NCBI RefSeq assembly: GCF_902806685.2
Contig: NC_048543.1
Coordinates: forward strand, 9,582,106 to 9,646,105
Length of the DNA stretch: 64,000 nt
Direction: 5' to 3'
Source: Maniola hyperantus
Lineage: Eukaryota > Arthropoda > Insecta > Lepidoptera > Nymphalidae
Shown: positions 35,508 to 46,300 of the stretch, one piece after another
Position numbering within the stretch: the stretch's first letter is position 1
Layout of the letters: the number at the start of each line of letters is the position of its first letter
Position numbers and translations under genes: made by a program
The notes under the pieces: generated by a model
What the model was told of the DNA's origin: nothing
Databases searched by the model: none
What the model saw: only the letters and a program-made list of their open reading frames with translations

Positions 35508-35812
35508 TTTAAAGCGAAAGACACACGACGACACGACACTATACACTAGATACTCAGTATACAACATCGAGTGTTTACGTGTGTCCACTGTCCACCAACG
35601 CGACACCTTGTTGTAGGTTGAAGTGTCGGTGGCGCTCACTGTCCGCGACATCGCCGTGGAGACAGACCATGCGCGGTGCCGGACATAAGTGTACGAATTT
35701 CAAACCTACGCGAAACTTTTAGCTAGACCAAGATGTCACGCGCCTTATCTGCGGAGTAAATAGTGTCATCATTTGTGTCAAATGTCAGTAGCGTCGTGTG
35801 TCTTTAGCTTAA
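35508..35812. mobile_element. CpG-rich MITE with inverted ends
   Basis: Ends 'tttaaagcgaaagacacacg' and 'cgtgtgtctttagcttaa' are inverted copies. The core is rich in CG and acac/gtgt words. About 305 bp with no coding capacity. Confidence 0.75.
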
Positions 35813-36193
35813 GTTAAATAAGTTTTGAAATTGCATTCAGCTAGACCTACTTAATACCCTTTCTTCAGTCAAGAGCATTAAGACTATTCTCTTGACTAAG
35901 GAAAGGGTACCTAAAGTGGGCATGTCGGACAAAAATATTTTTAAATATCATCATCATCACTCATATCATCATTATTTCAACCTATCGTCGGCCTATTATA
36001 CCCCGTTCTCCTCCCAGAATGCTCGTGCGATCTCCCTCCAGCGACTTCTATTGGTGAATCAACTTACCTAAATGAATCACTTAGGTACTTATCTACTTTT
36101 TAAAAAAAAATTACAGCTGTTTTTAATTCATTGCCGAGTTTTTTGCCGGTTCTTCTCAGTAGAAACAGCTTTTCGAAGAGTGGCAGGTATCGT
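35813..36193. other. Unassigned sequence with retroposon scraps
   Basis: A catcatcatcatcactcat run and 'gcgatctccctccagcgac' at 35947-36050 look like a LINE 3' scrap. 36125-36165 is a 'gttcttctcagtag' scrap. Confidence 0.4.
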
Positions 36194-36353
36194 CCGCGAC
36201 AGGTCAAGATGGCAATCGGGGAGGGAACGCCCCGCACACCCGCACATCCTCTGCGTCAACCCGGTGCGGGCGAGTGCGGGTGACTTGTGAGTGTGACGGG
36301 CTTCCCCCCACCTCACACCCCGTTTGCCATCTCGACCTGTCGCGTCGCGTACT
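36194..36353. mobile_element. GC-rich MITE, copy 2
   Basis: 'ccgcgacaggtcaagatggc' and 'gccatctcgacctgtcgcg' are the inverted ends. The GC-rich core matches 29050-29204. Open frames on both strands here are artefacts. Confidence 0.8.
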
Positions 36354-38866
36354 ATAGGTATAGTCAAAAGTCAAGACGTAGCAAAGTGTCTCACGTTGGT
36401 CACATGAAATAAATTTGAATTTTAATTCAAGAAACGTGGATTGCGACTTTGCTGTGTATTATCGAGAAGACATACAGATCCCTAATTTAAATAAATAGCT
36501 GCCTAACATCTACAGAACCAGTACTATACATTAAGCAATACATTTATTGTTACGGGGCTATTAAATATTTTGAAAGACTCCAGTAAAACTTGTTCTTCTC
36601 GAAGAAAGTATTTGTTTATCCATATTATAAATGCGAAACTTGGTCTGTATGTCCAACCTTTACACTTAACTGATCCGTTTAACTTATTTTGACAAAATTT
36701 GGTACATTACAGTTTTCTTGTTGTTTTGCAGGTAATTACATACCTATAGGTAGGTACTATTAATTTATGCGTAGATTGGAATATCATCGTCTGTCGGATG
36801 GAAGCCGTAATAAAAACAAGTTGCTAAATTTAAATGCACAGATATCCGAAAAAGTATATGGTTCCAATAAAATTCCCTAAATACGAGCCCTTTCTCCTGA
36901 TCTTGAGCATTGAACTCGGACGGGGTGACATTGCGGACTGCAGTACACAAGCGTTAGCCCGTCTTGATACTTGAGCATCTTTATTATTTTGTATTTTGAT
37001 TTTCTTTTCAGAGCATTTTTGATACATTAGAGATGGAAAAGGTTCTTTAATGGAAATATAGTCTGTACTTTTTCTAGTATCTATTTTCGCCGTAGATACA
37101 GCTACGAAAGTCTACGATCTATGGCACTACAATTCTTACGTTGGAACTTAGATATATAATATTTACAATTTCCTAGCCATTTATACCATACCAAATGTGG
37201 GGCCGTATTTTCTTCAGTGTTTCAAATTTTTTAAATCTTTTCTCTAAACCAAAATTAGAGTTTCATAATTTCATAAATAAAAATCACATTTAAGTAGGTA
37301 CGTAAAACTAAATGCAAATAAAACTGAAATAATAGTTTCTATAGTAGAAAATGAGTAGGTAGGTATAGTAGGTAGTAATATTGTATGTCAAATCTTTGAA
37401 AAGAGCAACCGCCAAGTTTCTTGCTGGTTCTTCTCGGTAGGCATTCTGAACCAGTGGTAGATCCCGTTGGAGATTCGAAAATACTTTGATTGAATAAAAA
37501 TATTTTAATTTTTAATTTTTATATTAAAATTAAAATTTAAAGTATTAAAACTATTTAGAGTAGCTCGTTTAAAATGTACAGTGCACTTACATTATGGCGT
37601 ATGGATGCACCGTCTTGAATTTTTTTGCCGGTTTTTAACTTCGTCCTTGAATTTCAAGTTTAGATTACAGCTTGCACGTTACCAAAACTTGTTGTTTGCA
37701 CACAGGTGTATTACTTCAGTTACAGACGTGCATACGGTAGATACATAATTACTTTTAGTGCATGTGCATTGCACAGGTACCTACGGTACTTATTTATCTA
37801 CTTGACATGCGGGTCGTCTTTCTTGTGGTTCATTTTGATTGGAGTTAATTAACTAAAAACAAACTTTTGTACTTAGTACAACAACCTTCCGCTATCAATA
37901 ATTTTACCTGTAATTCGATTAAAGGGAAATGATCAACTAAATACAATAATAATAACCAAGCAACCCACTACATAGTAGGTATAACCTCTACTAAAAACAG
38001 CAGGTAAACTCAAAAAACATAATACTTACTTAATAATGATATTATATACCTAGTAGGTATATACTTACTTAATAAAATGAATATGCAAATAAAGAGACAC
38101 CGTTAGCGTTATCTAATTGAATGCGAAGACGGTCGTGTGATCAATACAAATCACATTAGGCTAGGTCAAGACTCCTAACCCAGCTGAGTAGATACGGCAC
38201 GAATAAAAGGCAATAAAAAAGTTGAAAAGCGACGCAGACCCAGGGCAATGGACTTTTTGGTAGACGGTCAAAGAAGATTGAATGCGCCTGGTCCTGCTCA
38301 ACATTTGTGAATAGCACGACAATTTCAATGCACAAGAACCAAAGAAAATTACACCTTAATCACTGCTCCTTAAACTCCATAAGCTAAATTGAATAATTTC
38401 ATCTTATGACGTTTTGAAATTGCTGTGGGCCAAACCAAAAAATCGCGACTATCATAACCAAAAACGTACCTTGTAAAGGATGCAATTGATATTAATTTCA
38501 AATGATACGACGAAAATTGCGATACACGTCCAAATAAATTGCACGGCGAGCACCAAACGAAAATAATGTCTAATGTAAAGGTAATAAGGTAAATAATATG
38601 TAAAACTGTCAGCCAAAAAACGTAATGCATACGCAATGGAATGCAAACGTGAGGTGGATACATGTGAATCGGTGTAGCTAAGGTCATGATTTAGAAGATT
38701 CATTTGCGAATGTACTTTTGGAACAACCAATTGACTTAGTGCAATCAGTACCACACCACAATGTCACGAGTGAATTCAGATTGTCAGACTACAGATGAAA
38801 GTAAGGTATGGTTTTTACTTTTTTCAATTTAAAATTCAATTCCCGGCAGGGTCAATTTGGGAATTA
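36354..38866. other. Unassigned sequence
   Basis: Mostly AT-rich intergenic DNA. 37420-37490 ('gttcttctcggtaggcattc') and 41795-41850 share a short repeat. Two overlapping - frames at 38370-38754 are discussed in findings. No gene is called. Confidence 0.4.
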
Positions 38867-39094
38867 ATCTAAATATATAAAATAAAAGGTGACTGACTGA
38901 TTGACTGACTGACTGATCTATCAACGCACAGCTCAAACTACTGGACGGATCGGGCTGAAATTTGGCATGCAGATAGATATTATGACATAGGCATCCGCTA
39001 AGAAAGGATTTTTGAAAATTCAACCCCTAAGGGGGTGAAATAGGCGTTTGAAATTTGTATAGTCCACGCGGACGAAGTCGCGAGCATAAGCTAG
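38867..39094 (+). repeat. Family A retroposon tail, copy 8
   Basis: Among the best preserved copies; the full block order is present. Confidence 0.85.
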
Positions 39095-39114
39095 TATTTT
39101 CTAAATTGTCTCTG

Positions 39115-39330
39115 GTCTGGTGTGGTGGGAGGCTTCGGCTGTAGCTAGTTACCACCCTACCGACAAAGTCGTGCCTCCACTTGATTTAGCGTTCCGGTAC
39201 GATGCCGTGTACAAACCGATCAGGGGTATGCCATACTATTTCCAAGTTAGCCCGCTTCCATCTTAGAGTGCATCATCACATACCATCAGGTGAGATTGCA
39301 GCCAATGGCTAACTTTTATCAGAATAAAAA
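39115..39330 (+). repeat. Family D SINE, copy 2
   Basis: It runs from 'tggtgtggtgggaggcttcg' through 'aggtgagattgcagccaatg' to 'cttttatcagaataaaaaga', the reverse orientation of the copy at 28737. Confidence 0.7.
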
Positions 39331-39331
39331 G

Positions 39332-39660
39332 AACCGGCCAAGTGCGAGTCAGACAGCAGACTCGCGCACCGAGAGGGTTCCGTACTACAGTCGTATTTTT
39401 TCGACATTTTGCACGATAAATCAAAAACTATGATGCATAAAAATAAATAAAAATCTGTTTTAGAATGCACACATGAAGCCCTTTCATATGATACCCCACT
39501 TGATATAGTTATCTTACTTTGAAAATTGAAAACACTATATATTAGTTTATGACTACAATTTAATTATTTTTGTGTGATGTAACCACAAATTCACGGTTTT
39601 CAGATTTTTCCCCGAATGTCTGCTATAAGACCTACCTTATTGCCAAAGGAGACCGACCAT
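39332..39660 (+). repeat. Family H repeat, copy 2
   Basis: It starts 'aaccggccaagtgcgagtca', includes 'gggttccgtactacagtcgt' and 'agccctttcatatgataccc', and fades near 39660. It directly follows the family D copy. Confidence 0.7.
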
Positions 39661-40054
39661 CTCCCATACATCGTTGGGCCCAGAAATTGATGAACCATTA
39701 CAAGTTCCAAATTAGTGTGATTTGTTAGATAAAAGAATCTCCTTTAGACTGCTTTAGTTTCAGTTTGAGTGACAATGGCATACTCAAGATACATGGGCTC
39801 AAATCAATGGTTAGGTTGTGTTAGATAATGTGTTATTTGAACAATTTATTTTTGCAATTATCAATGAAGTAATAAAAATTAGACGACTAGTGAACTGTTT
39901 AGATTAGTTTAATAATACAACATCCTACTGTACACCATCCCACTATGCAATTACTGTAATAATCTCGACAAAAACACTGACATCTCCGTTAATGTTATTC
40001 TATATTTAGCAATTGTAAATTCAAATTATTTTTGTGATTTTGGTTTATCATAAA

Positions 40055-40260
40055 ACTAGCTTATGCTCGCGACTTCGTTCGCGTGGACTACACAAATTTC
40101 AAAGCCCTATTTCATCCCCCTTAGGGCTTGAATTTTCAAAAATCCTTTCTTAGCGGATGCCTACGTCATAATAACTATCTGCATGCCAAATTTTAGCCTG
40201 ATCCGTCCAGTAGTTTGAGCTGAGCGTTGATAGATCAGTCAGTCAGTCATAACATATATG
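40055..40260 (-). repeat. Family A retroposon tail, copy 9
   Basis: Reverse-strand copy, starting 'actagcttatgctcgcgact' and ending in a (gtca)n run. Confidence 0.8.
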
Positions 40261-40611
40261 ACTGTTTTTTTTTGTGTTTGTCTTTATAACCGTTGTATTC
40301 CAAAATATGTTTTTTATTTTTATTTTACAGCTTTATGTTGGTTAGGTGCATACTCCTATTATTATATCTACTGCTAAAGTTACAAATATAATAATTATAA
40401 TGTAGCTCAAAAAAAATAAAAAATACGACTGCTCTGCCATATTGAATTCTGTCGGTATACCCTATAGGTAGATACATCCAAATCAGTTCAGGCATTTGGA
40501 AGTTATAGTGGGTATAACCCTGAAAACATAACGCTAAGGCGTAGGTACACTTATTTTAGACAATCGTGTAAATAATAAAGGTCCTACTCCGAATAATCCG
40601 AATAACACTTA

Positions 40612-40665
40612 GCGTGCTCCTAGCACAAGCTTTACGCTTAGTTAGAGGGGAAAATACTAAAAAAT
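40612..40665 (+). repeat. Fragment of the tRNA-Phe-like SINE body
   Basis: 'gtgctcctagcacaagcttt' and 'acgcttagttagaggggaaa' match the body of the SINE at 16275-16450. Confidence 0.65.
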
Positions 40666-40977
40666 TTAATAAAACTTTTTATGGATAAAGCTGCATTCAT
40701 TAATATTCAGGTACGTGCTACGTTCTACAGTCTACGCCAAAACATAGCTAACGTTGGCAAAGCTTAGGTAAAAGAAGTTGGATTTGGATGAGATCAAGGC
40801 TATAGATTTACAAGTAGGTATATTACTATACAAAAGAGTTCATCCATTGAGGTTGTCGATCGTAGGTACAGATAAAAAGGATCTATTTTCGGATAAGTAT
40901 GAATTACGCTAGTCACATTGTTACAGTATTAGAAGTATGTAGAGAGGAAAATGATCTTTCAGATAACTATCTATGTA

Positions 40978-41381
40978 CAGGGCCGGCGCGTCCATAAAAT
41001 CGAACTAGGCAACGGCGTAGGGCGCTCATTATTTGGGGGGGCAGCATGGCAAGGGTATTGGACGTGATATAGACGTGATAGCGCGAGTTGACTGGCTGGT
41101 GTGGCCAAAGCTCGCGCTTTAGTATGCCGTAAATAAATCAATATATAATTATAAATAAGTACCTACATATAATATAATTATATTAACGCCAATGTATTAT
41201 ATCCGCGCCCTGTGTACTTGAGGATTGTTTTGTGTAGTAAAAAAAAATTCACTCGCTTCGCTTACGTATATCTGGTAGCTGTACTTTTATTTTGCAAAAA
41301 CTTATAAGAAATCATAAAATAAGTAGTTTGTTGCGAAATCGCCTAGGGCGCCGAGATGGGGCTGGCCTGGGGCCGGCGCTG
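40978..41381. mobile_element. hAT-like non-autonomous element
   Basis: It starts cagggccggcgcgtcc and ends ggggccggcgctg, a short imperfect terminal inversion. Flanking octamers tctatgta and cctataat agree at five of eight positions and may be an aged duplication. The core contains 'gggcgctcattatttggggg' and no open frame of note. Confidence 0.6.
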
Positions 41382-42023
41382 CCTATAATAGTATAGGTGT
41401 CTTGTCATAAAGACGCACACTATGGCGACAAGAAAGAACGGAAATGTCAAATAAAAGTGCTCACCTTTGTAAATATTCTTCAGATTTTCTATTGCGTATT
41501 TATTTTATTTTAACTCTAGAGACGGAAGTTAGGCATTCATAGCTACCTATTCGAAGATTAGGCCGGTCCTTATGAAATTTACATAATAGGTAGGACATGA
41601 CGTAAATATACATATTCTCAGGATTTGCAATTTTACAAGATCTATTAAAAGTATAAGTGAAGATTATCTAAATGATAAAAGAGCGTGGATTTAACCTGCA
41701 GCTCGTTCCAGCAACGCGCGGGACTGCAAAAACTTTTTATACATGGCATAATATTGTAGGTAGGTATTTCAAATCTTTGAAAGGAGCAACCGTTGAATTT
41801 CTTGCCGGTTCTTCTCGGTAGGTAAGGCATTCCGAACCAGTGGTAGATGCATCTGACGATTGAAAAAAAATTGCAAAATTTTAATTGAATAAAAAATATT
41901 TTTAATTATTTATTTGTGTAGATTAAAAATACTCGTTTAAGTACTTAGGTACATATTCTTATGTGTACCTACCTACAATCTACATTCTATCTAATACCTC
42001 TTGTAGTACTTACTTACCTACTG
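41382..42023. other. Unassigned sequence
   Basis: AT-rich; a short repeat at 41795-41850 is shared with 37425-37490. No gene. Confidence 0.4.
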
Positions 42024-42414
42024 TAAGGCCGCGATTACACCTGTAAGTTTTGCTCACGTAAGTAGCTTACGTAATTAACTTATGACATATTCACTAGTTT
42101 AAAATGTAAACACTCTTCTAAGCAGTTTATCGTAATTTGTACATCGTCATATTCTATTTTCTACCCAACATGCTCTGTGTTTTCGTCTTTTACTTGTTAA
42201 AATGATATAAGCGGCAGCAGTAGCTTTGACTTGACGGTAAGACGGCATTTTGATAACTATGTGTAAATGGGTTTGTAAGTACCTACTTCCGCAAGTTAAA
42301 CTCGCAAATCTTATGTAAGTATTATTTACTGTCCTTTCATGTTAAGTGTAAATGCACTCATAAGTTACTTACATGAATGTTACAGAAGCGACTTACATGT
42401 GTAATCGCGGCCTA
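42024..42414. mobile_element. MITE with ggccgcgattacac termini
   Basis: Ends taaggccgcgattacac and gtgtaatcgcggccta are inverted copies, and the outermost ta may be a TA target duplication. The interior is rich in gtaagt/acttac words, so apparent splice donors here are part of the element. Confidence 0.8.
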
Positions 42415-42463
42415 GACGTAAGAGCTTAGTTAGTAACGTATAGATATAACTATAATAAATAAA

Positions 42464-42725
42464 GCTAGCTGGCCCAGCGAACTTTGTACCGCCTTACAGT
42501 CGATTCTTTTCCAGGCAATTTTTTAAATTTTTTCTTAATTAAAATTACTTCAAGGAATAAAATGTATAAATAAGAATATGCGAAATCGGTTCAGCTGTCC
42601 TCGAAATTTGCGATCAGCAACACATTCAGCGATTCATTTTTATATATAGAGAAGATATAAGTCAAAGTCAAAGTCAAAGTCATATGATTTATTCAAAATA
42701 GGTAGGTAATAAATTACTCTTTTTG
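42464..42725 (+). repeat. Family C repeat, copy 2, and following LINE-type tail
   Basis: 42464-42659 is family C ('gctagctggcccagcgaact' to 'tttttatatatagagaag'). 42660-42725 carries 'gtcaaagtcaaagtcaaagt' and 'atgatttattcaaaataggt', a common lepidopteran LINE tail. Confidence 0.65.
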
Positions 42726-43219
42726 ATAGTCAGATGTTGGATTTGTCAGATGTTGATGTTGGTTTTGATATAGTGGTGATAATTATTACGCAAACTTAAA
42801 ACTAAAGCTACGAAACGCGCCCAGGTCTTACCTAGGAATTACCTAGTAACCTTACATGAAGACCGCTCTACAATTTTTCAGCTTATCTACCTATAGCGTA
42901 GCACGACCAAGAGCTCAAAATTTGTAGAGCTGCAAGTTTATCTTAAAGCGCTGTCGATTGAGTACAGCAATCATTACTTTTTTCTATATAGAGAAGTAAA
43001 CCTACCTACCACAACAAATTGCTTCAAGAAAAAAGATCCCACATATAAAACCTGTTATTAACCAGGAAACATCAGACTTATGAACACGGTACAAGCTTTG
43101 TATAACTAGTGTATTTTTCATATTCTCTTCACTTTCAGGTTTCGAAAGTCCCTCGCCCATACCTGAACCCTCTTCCATCTTTGCCACAGTAGTCAACGAT
43201 GTCGTGCATCGGTGGCACA

Positions 43220-43227
43220 TATAAATA
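43220..43227 (+). promoter_or_regulatory. TATA box of JHAMT
   Basis: tataaata lies 136 bp before the JHAMT start codon. Transcription would be expected to begin near 43250, leaving a leader of roughly 110 nt. No other TATA-like string sits so well placed. This proximal region is also free of repeats. Confidence 0.6.
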
Positions 43228-43362
43228 CATACGAAGCACGCTCCTGTCGAGACCGCCCGCCGAAACCGCGTCGAACAGAGCGACCTAGCGCACGCTCACC
43301 CGTTTCAATTTTAAAAAATCACCCCATACAAAAAGTTAAGCAACCGACAATATTAAACAAAA

Positions 43363-46300
43363 ATGCACAATGCTGAATTGTATCAAAAAAGTAACACTAT
43401 GCAGAAAAGGGATGCTCAACAGTGCTTGGAAGAATATGCGAAGAAAATAAAATGGAAAAACGATGGTGATACAATCATTGATATAGGATGCGGAGACGGC
43501 AGTGTGACGAGTAGTATACTGAAAAAGTTTTTGCCTTACAACTACAAGAGACTCGTAGGCTGTGATATAAGCGAGAGAATGGTCCAGTTCGCCAACGAGC
43601 ACCATGCCACTGAGCACACCAGCTTCGCGGTGCTCGACATCGAGGGAAACTTGCCGGATCAGATGAGAGAAAATTTCGATCACGCATTTTCTTTTTACAC
43701 GCTTCATTGGATAAAACATCAAGAGTAAGTAACAAACTTATTATAATTATAATAGCTTTTACCGTCGACGCTGTCCGCGTGGATTCATTTACATATATTT
43801 TGAAATCCCGATAGAACGCGGGATAAAAAGTCTCCTAGAGTTCTGAGTGCGAACGTCCCATCAAAATTGGTTGATCTGCCGTCCTCAAGATTAGCCCGGA
43901 CAAACAGACAGACAGACCATATTTTAAAATCGGCTCATTACGAGTCAAGATTGTGCACTAAGTACTGTACCTTAGAAGGAAAAATTTAGGGATCCGTTTT
44001 TTTTATGCCATATAATATGTATGCCATATAATAGGTATCATTGTACCGTACCTAGTGTAATAAATATTTAGTAATTTAATATTTTAAAATAATGTTTATA
44101 AAATCTTAACGTATGTTTCAGGAAATAAAGGCTAATTTTATTTTTATTTTATTTTAATACTAGCTGATGCCCGCGGCTTCGTCCGCGTGGATTTAGGTAT
44201 TTTAAAATCCCGTGTGAACTCTTTGATTTTCCGGGATAAAAAGTAAAAAGCCTATATCACTCTCCCGATCTTTATCTATACCCATGCAAAAAATCACGTC
44301 AATCCGTAGCACTGTTGCGACGTGATTGAAGGACAAACCAACAAACCAATAAACCAACAAACAAACACACTTTCGCATTTATAATAAGGGTACTGATATA
44401 ATAAATATATTATTTGTAACAATAGAAATATATATTTCTATAAATAAACTACTAGGTATTTACTGACCTATTATTATGAATCAAACACGTGTTATAAATT
44501 TAAATGCGTCCTTCAAGTTACCTGATATTTGTTTGGATGCTTCTCTCCTGTTTGACAAATAGTTCTACTGAATAATAAACTTTTATCGAAGAGTATATTC
44601 TTATGCCCCGACTTCATCTGTATGGACTACACAAATTCCAAACCCCTATTTTACCCCCTAAATTTGAATTTTCAAAATCTCTTTTTAGCTATGTCTACGT
44701 CATAATAGCTGCCCAATTTCAGGTCCGATCCGTCCATCAATTTAATAGAGTAGGTACTGATGTCACTACTTTATCATATTAAAAAACCTTAGCATAATAT
44801 TTTTGACGAGGTAATGAAATATTTAAAATAATAATTGTTATGATATAACGACTTCAGTTTATATAAATAACACGCTCATTATTCGTCGGATGTTTTTTTT
44901 TAAATTTTGATCAAAAAATTCAAAAGGAAACAAAGAGTCGCATCCTAAAACAATAAATAATAATATTGTATTTACATTGCAACCGATGTTTTAGAAACAG
45001 AGTACGACGAGCATCCAAACTTTCGTATAAGGAAAAAATTTATATACTTACCTTTAAAATAAGAATTTATCATACCTAGCTGCTAAAATGATTTTTCTAC
45101 AATGTTGTTTTTCTTATAAAATCCTTTCGTTAAATTTCAGGACGGCGTTCACCAACATCTATAGGCTGTTGGCGAAAGGGGGAGACTGCCTGCTGATATT
45201 CCTGGGTCACATGCCGGTATTCGACGTGTACAGGATACTGGCTCGCTCGGCCAGGTGGAGTTATTGGCTGAGAGACGTTGATCGATTCGTTTCACCCTAC
45301 CATGACTCTCAGGTAAAAACAGAATTTTTAAACAAATGACGGCTTTTGATCAATTTCAACAGTTATATTCCCAGTTTGCCTATTTTTAAGTATTTCAGAA
45401 ATAAAAGATGAAAATTCATTTTTAGAGTTCTTTACCCGAAGGGTGCCAACGGGAGGGAAGTAACAAGGCCAAGGGAATTAAAATTATAGGTTAATTCCGG
45501 TTGAAATAGAATAAAATTTGGCAGGTACGAGTTCGCACTCGATCGACTCGCTTACTTTGTGATAGGTAATTTTATTTCTACCCACTTTGTTTTGTATAAA
45601 GTCGCAGTTGATTTGTGTATTAGATACCTACTGTTTATTTGTTAAATTTCTCATGTAAGTGAATTTAATTCTTAGTGAGAATATAAAGTTCTTTAACCGT
45701 AGGTAGCAATGTCTTATAGCACAAACAAAGGGGAAAATGCGAAAACCGTGAATCATCGTGTTACATCGCAAAAAAAAAACCGCCAAAACTTTTTGTTTGT
45801 TGTCTCTGTCATTTTATTTTTTGTTATTTCTGTTATGTTATTTTATAAAAAAATTACAATAATATGATAAAAATGAGATATATAAATAAATGAGATTATT
45901 AAATCCTAATCTTCTTCTGTAATATAAAAATGAATCACTAAATGTGTTGCTCATAGCAAATCTCGAGAACAGCTGAACCGATTTCGCTAAATTTTTTTAT
46001 AATATTCCTTGAAGTACGTAACTTCTTGAAGTAAGTAAAGAAAAAAATTTAATTCAACCTCCCCCTCAATTTTCTAAACTCCACCCGAGCGAAGCCGCCG
46101 CGGTTCAGCTAGTAATATGAAAAGTGAAATATAATGTGAAAGTGTGGATGTTTGTTACTCAATCACGCAAAAACAGCTGAACGGATTTGGATGTAATTTG
46201 GAATGGAGATAGATTATACCCTGGATTAACAAACACATAGGCTACTAATAATTTAATATACACATAGGCTACTAATAATTAATAATTAAATGGCTAGAAT

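Noticed and set aside
43002..43220. 72-codon minus-strand frame, and a plus-strand C-terminal-like frame over 43138-43220 after a ctttcag acceptor
   Set aside because: The region runs straight into the JHAMT TATA box, and neither frame has a recognisable domain or partner exon. It is more likely proximal promoter.
43336..43735. Two long minus-strand frames opposite JHAMT exon 1
   Set aside because: They are antisense shadows of a well-supported coding exon.
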